A stretch of 64,000 bases of DNA from Caldisericum exile AZM16c01 (GTDB lineage Bacteria; Caldisericota; Caldisericia; Caldisericales; Caldisericaceae), in the NCBI RefSeq assembly GCF_000284335.1, contig NC_017096.1, positions 992,001 through 1,056,000 on the forward strand, in the 5' to 3' direction. Numbering within the stretch: position 1 is the stretch's first letter; every line of letters starts with the position of its first letter. Positions 43,341 through 52,714 of this stretch are shown one piece after another. The position numbers were made by a program, and so were the translations under genes. The notes beneath the pieces are model-generated. The model did not search any database. It saw only the letters and a program-made list of their open reading frames with translations, and was not told the DNA's origin.

Positions 43341-44462
43341 TCATTTATAGATACGTTTAATCCGCTTGTTGAGACGTGTCAAAATTTCATAAGGGATTGT
43401 ATTTGAGAGCGTTGCAAATTCTTCCATTGTAATCTTATTTTCCCCCTGACTTCCTACAATAACAACTTCATTGCCAGGATGTATATAAGGAAATCCCGTA
43501 ACATCAATCATCATCATATCCATGGTAATGACTCCAACAATTGGCGCTTTAAGTCCCTTAACAAGCACATAACCCTTATTTGAGAGATTTCTTGGAATAA
43601 AATCCGCATACCCGATTGGAACAGTTGCAATGAGAGACTCTTTTTCTGTTTGATATGTTCCACCGTAACTAATCCTTTCTCCTTTCTTGTAATACGAAAC
43701 TTTGACAATCCTTGTTTTTATAGATACTGCTTCTTTGAAATCACTTTCTAATTGGATTTTTTGATGATTGGGAGTAATACCATAAAGAAGAATTCCTGGC
43801 CTTACTGCTGTATAGTATGCCTTTTCAAAATTCAAAACTGCAGCACTGTTTGCAGCATGCACTACTTTTGGACATGCATTTCTTTCCTTTAAATATTCAA
43901 GCACCCTATTAAATTGGCTTATTTGAAACCTAGTATAATCAGGATCGGAATCTGCAGAAGCAAAGTGTGTATACACACCTTCAACAATCACACTTTTAAA
44001 CTTGCTTAACTCCTCAAATACAAATGGAACCTCCTCTAAAGAAATTCCAAGTCTATGCATGCCAGTGTCAATTTTTACATGTATTTTCAGAGGTGTTTCA
44101 TTCCTGTACTCTTTAAGACGTTTTATGAAGTCCTTATCAAAAAGCGTTATTCGAATTTCATTTAGAGATGCAAGATGGAGATTTCTTGTGTCCACATATC
44201 CAAGAACAAGTATTGGTTTTTTAATTTGAGACTCTCGCAGTGTTAATGCCTCCTCCATTGAAGCAACAGCGAATCCGTCTGCACCTACTTCTTCTAAAGT
44301 GGCTGCAATTTTTGATGCTCCTAATCCATATGCATCTGCCTTCACAACACAAATCACATCTCGAAAGAAGACCTTTTCTTTTATTTTCAAAAAGTTATTC
44401 CTTATAGATTGCAAATCTACTTCAACCCATGTAGGCCTATTCATTTCAATTTCGTTATCCAT
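43341..44462 (-). CDS. alr: Alanine racemase
   Basis: 373-aa PLP enzyme that makes D-alanine for peptidoglycan. The PLP lysine is in VVKADAYGLGA (about residue 41) and the catalytic Tyr of the C-terminal domain in ERISYGGTYQTE. AAGGAG precedes the ATG. Divergent from surE across a short region with a palindrome. Confidence 0.96.
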   Translation of the reverse strand: MDNEIEMNRPTWVEVDLQSIRNNFLKIKEKVFFRDVICVVKADAYGLGASKIAATLEEVGADGFAVASMEEALTLRESQIKKPILVLGYVDTRNLHLASLNEIRITLFDKDFIKRLKEYRNETPLKIHVKIDTGMHRLGISLEEVPFVFEELSKFKSVIVEGVYTHFASADSDPDYTRFQISQFNRVLEYLKERNACPKVVHAANSAAVLNFEKAYYTAVRPGILLYGITPNHQKIQLESDFKEAVSIKTRIVKVSYYKKGERISYGGTYQTEKESLIATVPIGYADFIPRNLSNKGYVLVKGLKAPIVGVITMDMMMIDVTGFPYIHPGNEVVIVGSQGENKITMEEFATLSNTIPYEILTRLNKRIKRIYK

Positions 44463-44480
44463 GCCAAGCTCCTTGCAAAA

Positions 44481-44510
44481 TCACAATAAAAGTATATCAT
44501 TATATTGTGA
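44481..44510. promoter_or_regulatory. Palindrome in the alr-surE divergent region
   Basis: TCACAATA (44481-44488) and TATTGTGA (44503-44510), a perfect 8-bp inverted repeat with 14 bases between, containing TATCAT and TATATT candidate -10 boxes. It could bind a regulator controlling both genes. Confidence 0.45.
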
Positions 44511-44517
44511 AAAAAAG

Positions 44518-45270
44518 ATGAACATTCTGATTACTAATGACGACGGGATTGAATCGGAAGGGTTGAAAGTACTTGCAAGAAACCTAATTAAGTTGGGCAA
44601 TATTTATGTTGTTGCACCACAAAAACCGCAGAGCGCAGGAAGTCATGCAACAACCCTGCACAAACCTTTACGTGCTGAAAAATATCCACTTCACATTGGA
44701 GAAAAATTATCACTTCGGGTTTCAGGAACTCCAGCCGATTGTGTCCTCCTTGCTATTGATGTATTTATAAATGAGCCCATAGACATAGTTGTTTCAGGTA
44801 TAAACAAGGGTCCAAACCTCGGTGACGATATTATATACTCAGGAACAGTTGCGGGAGCAAGAGAGGGAGCAATAAATAAAATTCTTTCTTTTGCGATTTC
44901 TGTAAATGATTTCGAAAATCCAAATTTCGAATTGGCAGCAAATGTTTCAACAAAAATTATTGATAAACTTTCAAAAATAGTAGGTTCTAAAACTACCTAC
45001 TTCAATATTAATTTCCCAAACACAAACAGAATTACTGGTATAAAATTTGCAAAATTATCAAGAAGAAGGTATAAAAATAGAGTTTTTATTGGAAAGGATC
45101 CTTTTCAAAAGGAATTCTATTGGATTGGCGGTGTTCTTGAAGACCCATACGAAGAAGGAACAGATTCAAAATACGTAAAAGAGGGGTATGCTACAATTAC
45201 CCCTCTCCTTATCGATCAAACCGACTATACTATGTTAGAAGCACTTTCAAAAGTCAACTTAGAGATTTAA
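44518..45270 (+). CDS. surE: 5'/3'-nucleotidase SurE
   Basis: 250 aa from ATG 44518; an open frame extends upstream to 44299 but it is antisense to alr and not credible. The hallmark metal-binding N-terminus ILITNDDGIESEGLKVLA and SGINKGPNLGDDIIYSGTVAGAREG are present. SurE hydrolyses nucleoside monophosphates and helps survive stationary phase. The stop overlaps the converging pepQ stop by 4 bases. Confidence 0.95.
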   Translation: MNILITNDDGIESEGLKVLARNLIKLGNIYVVAPQKPQSAGSHATTLHKPLRAEKYPLHIGEKLSLRVSGTPADCVLLAIDVFINEPIDIVVSGINKGPNLGDDIIYSGTVAGAREGAINKILSFAISVNDFENPNFELAANVSTKIIDKLSKIVGSKTTYFNINFPNTNRITGIKFAKLSRRRYKNRVFIGKDPFQKEFYWIGGVLEDPYEEGTDSKYVKEGYATITPLLIDQTDYTMLEALSKVNLEI

Positions 45271-46319
45271 ACAACAATTATTTCGTGAGGAAGATCTATA
45301 AGATTCTCAATCGAGTCTTCTTTAACTATTACAGTATCCTCAAGCCTTAAGCCATATTTATTTGGAAAGTATAATCCGGGTTCGATTGTTATTACCATAT
45401 TTCTTAAAAGTGTATATTTTGACCTTGCGTTTACATAAGGAAGCTCGTGAATTTCAAGTCCGACACCGTGTCCAAGACCATGAGTAAAGTACGACCCAAA
45501 GCCTTTCTCTGAAAGAAAGTCACGAACTGTTTTGTCAACATTTGATGCTAAAATACCTTCCTTTGCAACTTCCCTTCCAATTCTTTGAGCCTCCATTAAG
45601 ACTTTGTATACATCACGAACCTCTTGTGATACCTCACCAATAGAGACAACACGCGTTGTATCGGAAGCAAAACCTTCGAAGAACACCCCGAAATCGAAAA
45701 CAATAGGTTCGTGAGCATTAATATGTTTTTTGGATGCAACCCCGTGAGGTAAAGCACCTCTTTCTCCTGATGCAACTATTGTGTCAAAAGATGGTTTTTC
45801 GCCACCAAACTTTTTGAAACGGTATTCAAGTTCTGCAGATATTTCAAGTTCGGAAATTCCCTCTTTAAGGAATTTAAGAGTCTCAAGAAATGCTTTGGTA
45901 GAAATATCACATGCAGTCCTAATTTTTTCAAGCTCCCAATCCTCTTTAATCATTCTAATTTCTTCTATTAAATCAAATGTTCCAACAAGGACAAGAAAAC
46001 CGAGTTGAGAAAGTAACTTATAAGTAGAAAATTTCAAGCTTCCCTCTTCAATTGCAAGAAAATGCACTTTATTCTTTGTTAAAATCGAAGAAATTGCTTC
46101 TTTCAAATCAGACCACTCTACTACTTCAACACTTTCTTTGACCTCAAGATGGGCTTGCTCTGTAAAACGAGAATCCACCAGTAAATAAATTTTTGGAGGA
46201 ATTATAATTGCAAATCCCTCTTCCCCTGTAAAATGAGTAATATATCTTACATTCTGAATTTTACTAACAAATAATGCATCAACATTTGTATTTTCAATTT
46301 TTTCAAATAGTTTTTGCAT
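45267..46319 (-). CDS. pepQ: Xaa-Pro aminopeptidase / dipeptidase (M24)
   Basis: 350 aa of the M24B pita-bread fold. N-terminal creatinase-like domain and C-terminal catalytic domain with metal ligands in VFDFGVFFEGFASDTTRVV (two Asp), THGLGHGVGLEIHE (His), and ITIEPGLYF and GLRLEDTVIV (two Glu). Cleaves peptides next to proline. It follows the small PilP-position gene by 9 bases and is likely carried on the pilus operon transcript. Confidence 0.92.
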   Translation of the reverse strand: MQKLFEKIENTNVDALFVSKIQNVRYITHFTGEEGFAIIIPPKIYLLVDSRFTEQAHLEVKESVEVVEWSDLKEAISSILTKNKVHFLAIEEGSLKFSTYKLLSQLGFLVLVGTFDLIEEIRMIKEDWELEKIRTACDISTKAFLETLKFLKEGISELEISAELEYRFKKFGGEKPSFDTIVASGERGALPHGVASKKHINAHEPIVFDFGVFFEGFASDTTRVVSIGEVSQEVRDVYKVLMEAQRIGREVAKEGILASNVDKTVRDFLSEKGFGSYFTHGLGHGVGLEIHELPYVNARSKYTLLRNMVITIEPGLYFPNKYGLRLEDTVIVKEDSIENLIDLPHEIIVV

Positions 46320-46328
46320 AATACTCTC

Positions 46329-46598
46329 CTATTCAAACGGATTCTGTTTCCCAAGTTGAGTATTCGAAGGAACAAGCGATGGAACTTGCAGGGTTCTATT
46401 TTCTATTTGCTTGTCTATAAATTCAATATTACCTCTTTTTACTTGAGGTAAGGCTATATTTTTAACTTCCGAAACCTTAAACAAACGTGGAAGAAGCAAA
46501 TTCCATCCAGCAAAAACAACAAGAATGATTATTATTATGATTATCGTTTCCTTAGAGATTTTAAAAGGTTTTTTTGTTTTAGTCTCTTTTGTTGTCAT
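46329..46598 (-). CDS. Small membrane protein in the pilus operon (PilP position)
   Basis: 89 aa from ATG 46598; AAGGAAG lies upstream. One transmembrane segment of mostly Ile (residues about 18-37), then a short Pro/Gln-rich periplasmic tail. The position after PilO is that of the lipoprotein PilP, but length and sequence do not match known PilP, so the call is by context only. Confidence 0.5.
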   Translation of the reverse strand: MTTKETKTKKPFKISKETIIIIIIILVVFAGWNLLLPRLFKVSEVKNIALPQVKRGNIEFIDKQIENRTLQVPSLVPSNTQLGKQNPFE

Positions 46599-46603
46599 AT
46601 CTA

Positions 46604-47179
46604 TCACTTCCTTTGCGAGAGGTTTATAACCCCTTTAATGTTTGAAATATACTTTACTGCACCTGTTTGGTCAACAAGTTTCGAAATAGTAAGTTGCGTG
46701 ATCGTTATAATTTGGGGGTAGTTATCCTTCAGAAGATTATTAAACGCTACGATATTGTCGTATTTTGGAGCTTCATATGAAAGAGTAAATGTAGGCATTG
46801 CATTTTGTGTATTTGCATTTTTTTCAAAGTTCAAACTTGTAATCTTACCACCGCTTTTGTTTGCAATCGCAACAAACTCCTCTGCAAACAGAAATTCATC
46901 ACTTTGTGGTGGAAGAATCTGTTTTAAGACAACAAGTCTGTCATTGTAAAGATTTATTTCCCTTTCAATAAGGCTCAATCTTTCCTGTGCAAGTAGGAGC
47001 AAGTTAAGTCGTTCCTCAGCCTTTGCAATCTGGTCATTTATAGCATTAATTTCATTCACCTTGGGTATTACAATATACATATAGAAAAGCACCGCAATTA
47101 CAACAAAAAGTATCACTGCAGCAACTAATTTAGCGCTTACATTAATACTCATAGGTTTATTTAACGCATCTTCTTTCAT
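46604..47179 (-). CDS. pilO: Type IV pilus assembly protein PilO
   Basis: 191 aa from ATG 47179, which overlaps the pilN stop as ATGA. One transmembrane helix (about residues 15-37), a coiled coil (INAINDQIAKAEERLNLLLL), then a ferredoxin-like periplasmic fold. With PilN it forms the inner-membrane alignment complex of the pilus. Confidence 0.85.
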   Translation of the reverse strand: MKEDALNKPMSINVSAKLVAAVILFVVIAVLFYMYIVIPKVNEINAINDQIAKAEERLNLLLLAQERLSLIEREINLYNDRLVVLKQILPPQSDEFLFAEEFVAIANKSGGKITSLNFEKNANTQNAMPTFTLSYEAPKYDNIVAFNNLLKDNYPQIITITQLTISKLVDQTGAVKYISNIKGVINLSQRK

Positions 47180-47757
47180 TTTCCCATCCCCTTCCATTGG
47201 AATGAAATTGTAAAGGTTGTATAGTTAGGTGAGTTTGGAACTTTCACATAAGGCACAGTGTATTGATCAACAGTTAGATTACTAATATTTGGATTTTGTG
47301 ACAGCCCATTTGCAGTCCAGGCAAGATGTTGCAAGTCAGTCGTATGCCCTGTAATTTGGACAATCTTTTTATCCATATCAACACTTAAATTTTCTATAAC
47401 GGTTTCCTTCGGAATAGAGGTTGCAATATCAAGAAGAAGATTATTAAAATCGATTTGTGAATTCACAAGTTTCTCAATAGTTGTCTCATAATAAAAAACA
47501 TCATCGCCGAGTTTGTTTCTCAAATTCAAAGTATCTTCAACCTTCTTAAGAGAAGCAATGCGAGTATTGAGATCACTAAGATATTGATTCTTTGTGTAGA
47601 GTTGATAATAGAGTCCCGCATAGATAATTGCAAGAATTACAAGAAGAGCAATACCTATGTTGATAATGGTTTTTGTTTCTCTGTCGATAGTTCGCTTAAT
47701 CTTCTTTCTGTGTGGAAGAAGATTTATGTCAATCTCGTAAAAGTCCTTAACCTCCAT
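47176..47757 (-). CDS. pilN: Type IV pilus assembly protein PilN
   Basis: 193 aa. The conserved N-terminal INLLPHRKKIKR-type peptide (residues 10-20) that binds PilM is present, then a transmembrane helix (about 30-50) and a coiled-coil and ferredoxin-like domain. Followed directly by pilO and preceded by pilM with 8 bases between. Confidence 0.9.
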   Translation of the reverse strand: MEVKDFYEIDINLLPHRKKIKRTIDRETKTIINIGIALLVILAIIYAGLYYQLYTKNQYLSDLNTRIASLKKVEDTLNLRNKLGDDVFYYETTIEKLVNSQIDFNNLLLDIATSIPKETVIENLSVDMDKKIVQITGHTTDLQHLAWTANGLSQNPNISNLTVDQYTVPYVKVPNSPNYTTFTISFQWKGMGK

Positions 47758-47765
47758 AACTCACC

Positions 47766-48875
47766 TCACTTTTTCTTTGCTTTTTCTTTTTTTCTTACAA
47801 CCTGATGCTCTTTCAACGCAAGTCCGGTTGCAACTGCAAACATAGGAGCCATTTCATAAAGGTATTCCTTGGTAAAGAGATTTGGATCATACTTTGCAAT
47901 ATCCGAAAAAAGCCTGTTAACGACAGATGGAAATCCTGTTGTTTCCTCTAAATATTGGTCTATATTTTTTGTATTAGCAGTTCCACCCTCCAAAATTATC
48001 GTGACTTCAGAAACCTTACCTTCATTATACTTTGCAAAGTAGTAGCTAATGGATCTTCTTATTTCGAGCGATAACTCATTTAGATCTTCTTCAACCGCTT
48101 TAAAGACCTGTGCATCTTTTTGTGATAGGTCTAATTCCTCTCGTTTCTTATTTTCTGCATCTTTAGAATCAATGCCAAAGTAATATGCAATCTTATCCGT
48201 TAACCTCTTTCCACCCCATGGAATAATCCTTGAAAATCGCACAAGCCCCTTATCAACCATGTTTATTGAGGTAAAGTTATGCCCAATATTAATTGCAGCA
48301 ATAACCCTTTCGGAATTCTTCGCAAACTCACCAAGAAATCTTAAAAGTCTTAAAACAGAAAATGCTTCAACTTCGATCGATACAAGGTCAAGGTTGAGAC
48401 TCTTAAAAAGTTGAACAGTTGTCTCTACGACTTCAATTGGTGCTGCAGCAAAAAGAATGTAAAGTTTCTCAGTGTTTCCTTCTTTAACCTTACTTAAAAC
48501 CTGATAATCAAAAGCCATTTTATCGATTGGTGCCGGAAGAATTTTTTCGACCTCCCATTTTATTGCCTCATGTAATTCCTGCGGAGGGAGATCGTCCATT
48601 ATGAGCTCTTTAACTGTTACAAGTTTTCCTGAAACATTTGTTGCAACCCTATTACCAATAAAGGAATAGATAGACAAAAGTTGCTTTATCACCTCCCTAA
48701 CTTCTTCTGGTTTCTCAATTCTTCCTTCAACAATTGCACCTTCTGGCGTATCAAGGACACCAAAATTTACTAATTTAAGATCGTTTCCCTTCTTCTCAAA
48801 TTGTGCTATTTTGATATAACCTGATCCTAAGTCTATCCCAATAATTGGCGTTTTACTCTTTGAAAAAAGACCCAT
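47766..48875 (-). CDS. pilM: Type IV pilus assembly protein PilM
   Basis: 369 aa from ATG 48875 (AAGGAGG six bases upstream). Actin-like ATPase of the FtsA/PilM group: IIGIDLGSGYIKIAQFEKKG at the N-terminus (phosphate 1), AINIGHNFTSINMVDKG (phosphate 2), ILEGGTANTKNIDQYL (adenosine site). It sits on the cytoplasmic side and anchors PilN. Confidence 0.92.
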   Translation of the reverse strand: MGLFSKSKTPIIGIDLGSGYIKIAQFEKKGNDLKLVNFGVLDTPEGAIVEGRIEKPEEVREVIKQLLSIYSFIGNRVATNVSGKLVTVKELIMDDLPPQELHEAIKWEVEKILPAPIDKMAFDYQVLSKVKEGNTEKLYILFAAAPIEVVETTVQLFKSLNLDLVSIEVEAFSVLRLLRFLGEFAKNSERVIAAINIGHNFTSINMVDKGLVRFSRIIPWGGKRLTDKIAYYFGIDSKDAENKKREELDLSQKDAQVFKAVEEDLNELSLEIRRSISYYFAKYNEGKVSEVTIILEGGTANTKNIDQYLEETTGFPSVVNRLFSDIAKYDPNLFTKEYLYEMAPMFAVATGLALKEHQVVRKKEKAKKK

Positions 48876-48896
48876 ATTCACCTCCTTAAATTAATT

Positions 48897-49685
48897 CTAA
48901 AACAAATTTAAATAAAAAGCAAAAATATAATTTCCAAAAAATATTGCAAGGACTGATGCAATAGACATATATGGAACAAATGGTATTTCAGTCTTTCCAC
49001 CTTTTTTGCTTATGAGCATTATAAGAATTCCTGCAATTGCACCAATCACAAAAGAAAGGATAAAAGCAACAATGCCAAACTTAAATCCAAGGAATGCACC
49101 TATCATAGTGCCTGTCGTTAAATCTCCTTCGCCCATACCTCCTTCCTTATAGAACAATTTTGATAGTGTGATTATAAGAAAGAAAATTATTGCATAAAAA
49201 ATGATTCCCAAAATCGTGTCTTTAAGGTTTCCAAAAACACCAAATATCAAACCAATAATAGCAGCAGGTATAACTACTATGTCAAAAACAACACCCTCAA
49301 ATAAATCTATAAAGGAAACAACTATAAGTACTGAAATAAAAATTAAATACTTTAAGGAAAGTAGAGTAAGTCCAAACTTTAAATATGTTAAAGAAAATAG
49401 TATCGCAGTAAGAGATTCAACAATTGGATAAATAGGGGGAATCTTTGCTCCGCAGTACCTGCATTTTCCTCTTAGAGCAACATAACTAAATATAGGAATT
49501 AAATCTAATGTCGATAGTCTGTGCCCACATATTGGACAGTGCGACTGAGGAAAGACAAGTGATTCATGACGGGGAAGTCTATAAATCACAACATTTAAGA
49601 ATGATCCTATAATAGCACCTAAAACAAAAAATAAAACTGCAAAAAATACTTTTAAATGATCAAACAAAAGTATAATATTTTCCAT
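48897..49685 (-). CDS. pilD: Prepilin peptidase
   Basis: 262 aa from ATG 49685. Aspartic membrane peptidase that trims and methylates type IV prepilins: the cytoplasmic zinc loop with two CxxC pairs (CPICGHR and CRYCGAK), the first catalytic Asp in FIDLFEG, and GGMGEGDLTTG with the second catalytic Asp. About seven or eight transmembrane helices. TATAAT ends 6 bases before the ATG, so the mRNA may be leaderless. Upstream of pilM by 21 bases, so it probably leads the pilus operon. Confidence 0.93.
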   Translation of the reverse strand: MENIILLFDHLKVFFAVLFFVLGAIIGSFLNVVIYRLPRHESLVFPQSHCPICGHRLSTLDLIPIFSYVALRGKCRYCGAKIPPIYPIVESLTAILFSLTYLKFGLTLLSLKYLIFISVLIVVSFIDLFEGVVFDIVVIPAAIIGLIFGVFGNLKDTILGIIFYAIIFFLIITLSKLFYKEGGMGEGDLTTGTMIGAFLGFKFGIVAFILSFVIGAIAGILIMLISKKGGKTEIPFVPYMSIASVLAIFFGNYIFAFYLNLF

Positions 49686-49719
49686 AATCAAATTATACAA
49701 AAAAACAAATTTTAAAAAA

Positions 49720-49728
49720 TGCTATAAT
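49720..49728 (+). promoter_or_regulatory. Extended -10 promoter of the DUF1614 gene
   Basis: TGCTATAAT (49720-49728), an extended -10, 29 bases before the ATG with GAGAGGTG in between. Divergent from the pilD promoter 25 bases away. Confidence 0.5.
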
Positions 49729-49757
49729 ATAGTGAATTTTTAATTGAGAGGTGAAAA

Positions 49758-50468
49758 ATGAACAACAAAAATTATATTTATTTTCCATTTGAATTTACTA
49801 TGCTAATTGTCTTGTTCGTATTATTCTTACTTATTTATCCAGTTTTCTTTTTCTTATTTGCAGGCGGAATCGTTGAAGCATTCTCAAGGTTAGGATTTAG
49901 TCCCATAACAGGGACACTTGTTTTTCTTTTGTCTCTTTTTGGAAGTGCAATTAATATTCCAATAACAAAAATAACTACTCAAAACCCAATCGTTCAGGAA
50001 AGAGTTGTTTACTTTTATGGTATCCCATACAAAATTCCTTTTGTAACAGAACAAACAACAGTTGTAGCAATAAATTTTGGCGGTGCAATTATTCCTATAT
50101 TTATCTCAATATACGAATTTCTTAGAATTCTTTCAGCGGGCCGTCTTGACATTGCTCTTCTTACAATTATTGGCATTGTAATCATCTCGATAGTAGTGCA
50201 TTCATTTGCAAAGCCGGTGAAAGGTGTTGGAATTGCAGTGCCATTTTTTATACCACCAATAATAACTGCAATCGTTGCATTAATTCTTTCAAGACAATAT
50301 GCGCCTATTATTGCCTATGTTAGCGGCACATTGGGAACACTCATTGGAGCAGACATTCTTAATTTAAATAATGTATCCGAGTTAGGCGCACCTGTTGTAA
50401 GTATTGGTGGAGCAGGTACATTTGACGGAATATTTTTAACAGGAATTCTTTCAACTCTTCTTGTATAG
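49758..50468 (+). CDS. DUF1614 family membrane protein
   Basis: 236 aa, polytopic with about seven hydrophobic segments. It matches the DUF1614 pattern: early FFLFAGGIVEAF region, GSAINIP, VAINFGGAIIP, and a C-terminal GADILNLNNVSELGAPVVSI with IGGAGTFDGIFLTG. Function unknown for the family. It is 9 bases upstream of ccdA and likely co-transcribed with it. Confidence 0.72.
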   Translation: MNNKNYIYFPFEFTMLIVLFVLFLLIYPVFFFLFAGGIVEAFSRLGFSPITGTLVFLLSLFGSAINIPITKITTQNPIVQERVVYFYGIPYKIPFVTEQTTVVAINFGGAIIPIFISIYEFLRILSAGRLDIALLTIIGIVIISIVVHSFAKPVKGVGIAVPFFIPPIITAIVALILSRQYAPIIAYVSGTLGTLIGADILNLNNVSELGAPVVSIGGAGTFDGIFLTGILSTLLV

Positions 50469-50477
50469 GGGGTTTCT

Positions 50478-51392
50478 ATGGGTATATCACTTGCTGAAAT
50501 CATTCAAGCAACAATTGCAGGATTTGTTTCATTTATTTCACCATGCGTACTACCTTTAATTCCTGCATACATTTCATATATAACAGGAGAAACCCTTTCG
50601 GAACTTAAAAGTGGAGAGACGAGCACCAAAAAACTTTTAATAAACTCGGTTGCGTTTGTTTTAGGTTTTTCTGTTGTATTTATTCTATTAGGGGCAACTG
50701 CAACATTCGTGGGAAAATTTCTTTCAAGAAACAAAAAATTATTCGAATTTATTGCAGGAATAATCGTAATCATTTTTGGACTTCATACGGCACAGATTGT
50801 AAGGTTTAATTTTCTCGGTTACGAAAAGAAGATGAACGTAAGAACTTCAACTCCATCATTACTTAAGGCATTTCTTATGGGATTTGCTTTTAGTTTTGGG
50901 TGGACTCCATGCGTTGGACCAATTCTTGGCACAATTCTCATTATGGCAGGAACGCATTCTCAGGTATTACAAGGAATAATTCTTTTAACGTTCTATTCTT
51001 TGGGTTTGGGAATTCCTTTTGTTATTACTGCACTTGCAATTAACAAATTTTTTGATGCATTTAAGGCTATCAAGAGGTATTTTGGACAGGTTGAGATGTT
51101 TGCAGGATTGCTCATTATAGGAATTGGTCTTGCACTTGTTTTTGGACTGGGGCTACATTCAGATTACATAGTTGCAACGATTATCGTTTCGATTGGTTTT
51201 GCAATTTTGTCAATTAGTAAAGTAAGTTTAAGAGATGCAATCGGAATATTAACTATATTAGGTGCAACATACCTTGCTCTACAAGTAAAATTTATAGACA
51301 CAGGGAAAATCAATTTAAATTTGGTTCCGTTTGTTCTTCTCTTATTTGCTGGTATAATTTCAATGTATAAGGTAGGTAGGCAAAATGAGTGA
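50478..51392 (+). CDS. ccdA: CcdA/DsbD-type thiol transporter
   Basis: 304 aa, six or more transmembrane helices. The two conserved cysteines that carry electrons across the membrane are in FISPCVLPLIP (TM1) and GWTPCVGPILG (TM4). It passes reducing power from cytoplasmic thioredoxin to periplasmic thiol proteins. No partner thioredoxin-like protein is in the window. Start overlaps nothing; end overlaps rbfA by 8 bases. Confidence 0.9.
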   Translation: MGISLAEIIQATIAGFVSFISPCVLPLIPAYISYITGETLSELKSGETSTKKLLINSVAFVLGFSVVFILLGATATFVGKFLSRNKKLFEFIAGIIVIIFGLHTAQIVRFNFLGYEKKMNVRTSTPSLLKAFLMGFAFSFGWTPCVGPILGTILIMAGTHSQVLQGIILLTFYSLGLGIPFVITALAINKFFDAFKAIKRYFGQVEMFAGLLIIGIGLALVFGLGLHSDYIVATIIVSIGFAILSISKVSLRDAIGILTILGATYLALQVKFIDTGKINLNLVPFVLLLFAGIISMYKVGRQNE

Positions 51393-51762
51393 ATTAAGAA
51401 AGCATAAAATTGAGTCAGCAATTTTGAGGGAGATTTCAACCTACATGCACTCCCTTGATGATCCGTTACTCAAAAGTGTTACTATTACGCATGTAGAAAT
51501 GTCAGAGGATTTAAGATATGCAAAAGTTTTTTACACCATTATCGGGCACGAAAATGAAGAGGAAGAAATTAAACAAAGACTAATAAAAGCAACAAGAAGA
51601 ATTCAAAGAGATGTTGCACAAAGGCTTAAGAATATGAAGTTCGTGCCACTTTTAAACTTTCATTTTGACTTATCAATACAAAAGGGAAATAGAGTTCTTG
51701 AAATCTTAGATAAAGTAGAAAAAGAACTAAAAGAAAAAGGGGAAGAGAGTGGAGAGTCTTAA
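51385..51762 (+). CDS. rbfA: Ribosome-binding factor A
   Basis: 125 aa, a KH-like fold that helps mature the 30S subunit: VTITHVEMSEDLRYAKVFYT and a C-terminal Phe-rich strand (PLLNFHFDLSIQKGNRV). Overlaps ccdA upstream and the nrnA gene downstream by 14 bases, so all are co-translated. Confidence 0.93.
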   Translation: MSELRKHKIESAILREISTYMHSLDDPLLKSVTITHVEMSEDLRYAKVFYTIIGHENEEEEIKQRLIKATRRIQRDVAQRLKNMKFVPLLNFHFDLSIQKGNRVLEILDKVEKELKEKGEESGES

Positions 51763-52714
51763 AGAAATAAAAAATATCATTTCAAATAGTAATTCGATTT
51801 TTCTTACAACTCACATAAATGCAGATGGAGATGGCATGGGCTCAATGCTTGGACTTGGAATGTCGTTAGAACATTTAGGCAAAAAAGTATTTTATTTTGT
51901 CCCAGGAGAGGCACCAATTCATTTTGCATTTCTGAAAAATTTTAAAAGCATTAACAAGAACCTCGATGAAGGAAAATTTGCAGAAATTTTTATTTTAATC
52001 GATGCTCCTAATATTGACAGAGTTGAAGGATTTACATTTGACTTAAGCGCTTTTAAGAAAATAATAAGAATCGACCATCACTTAAGCAATGAAAATTTCT
52101 CTCATGTTAAGTATGTAAAAGTTGGATACCCATCTACCTCTTGCCTTGTTTTTGAATTGATTAAAGAACTTGATCTTCCGATAGATAAGGATATAGCAGA
52201 CGCTCTTTACACAGGACTCCTCACCGACACTGGTTCTTTCCGTTTTAATAACACTTCCGAAGTTGCTTTTGATATTGCAAGAAAACTTGTTTTAAGTGGT
52301 GCAAGACCATATTACATTTCAAGGATGGTTTATGAGATGGAAACCTTAACTCACTTGAAACTTCTTGGCCTTGCATTACTCCGTCTTGAAATTGTGGACA
52401 AAATTGGCTTTTCATATATTACTCAGGAGGATTTTAAGAGTTACAATGCTAACGAAAATGACACAGAAGGGATAGTTGACTATCTCAGAAAGGAAAAGGA
52501 TATTGAAGTTGTTCTTTTTGTAAGAGAACTTCAAGATGGCGGATATAAGGGAAGTTTGCGAAGCAAAAATCATATTGATGTAAGAAAAATTGCAGAAATA
52601 TTTGGTGGTGGAGGACACAAGGAAGCGGCAGGATTTAAAACAACTTTAAGCAAAGAAGAAATTTTAAACATTGTCCGCAAAGCAATAAAAGATGAAGAAA
52701 AAAATTGCTCTTGA
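51749..52714 (+). CDS. nrnA: Oligoribonuclease/pAp phosphatase NrnA (DHH family)
   Basis: 321 aa from GTG. DHH domain motifs: FLTTHINADGDGMGSMLG, FILIDAPNIDRVE, RIDHHLSNENF (DHH), and TGLLTDTGSFRF; DHHA1 domain at the end with FGGGGHKEAAGF. It removes 2- to 5-mer RNAs and dephosphorylates pAp. The rbfA-nrnA order is a common translation-linked arrangement. Confidence 0.93.
   Translation: MESLKEIKNIISNSNSIFLTTHINADGDGMGSMLGLGMSLEHLGKKVFYFVPGEAPIHFAFLKNFKSINKNLDEGKFAEIFILIDAPNIDRVEGFTFDLSAFKKIIRIDHHLSNENFSHVKYVKVGYPSTSCLVFELIKELDLPIDKDIADALYTGLLTDTGSFRFNNTSEVAFDIARKLVLSGARPYYISRMVYEMETLTHLKLLGLALLRLEIVDKIGFSYITQEDFKSYNANENDTEGIVDYLRKEKDIEVVLFVRELQDGGYKGSLRSKNHIDVRKIAEIFGGGGHKEAAGFKTTLSKEEILNIVRKAIKDEEKNCS

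Noticed and set aside
44299-44517. Upstream extension of surE
   Set aside because: The stretch is antisense to alr; the conserved SurE start lies at 44518.
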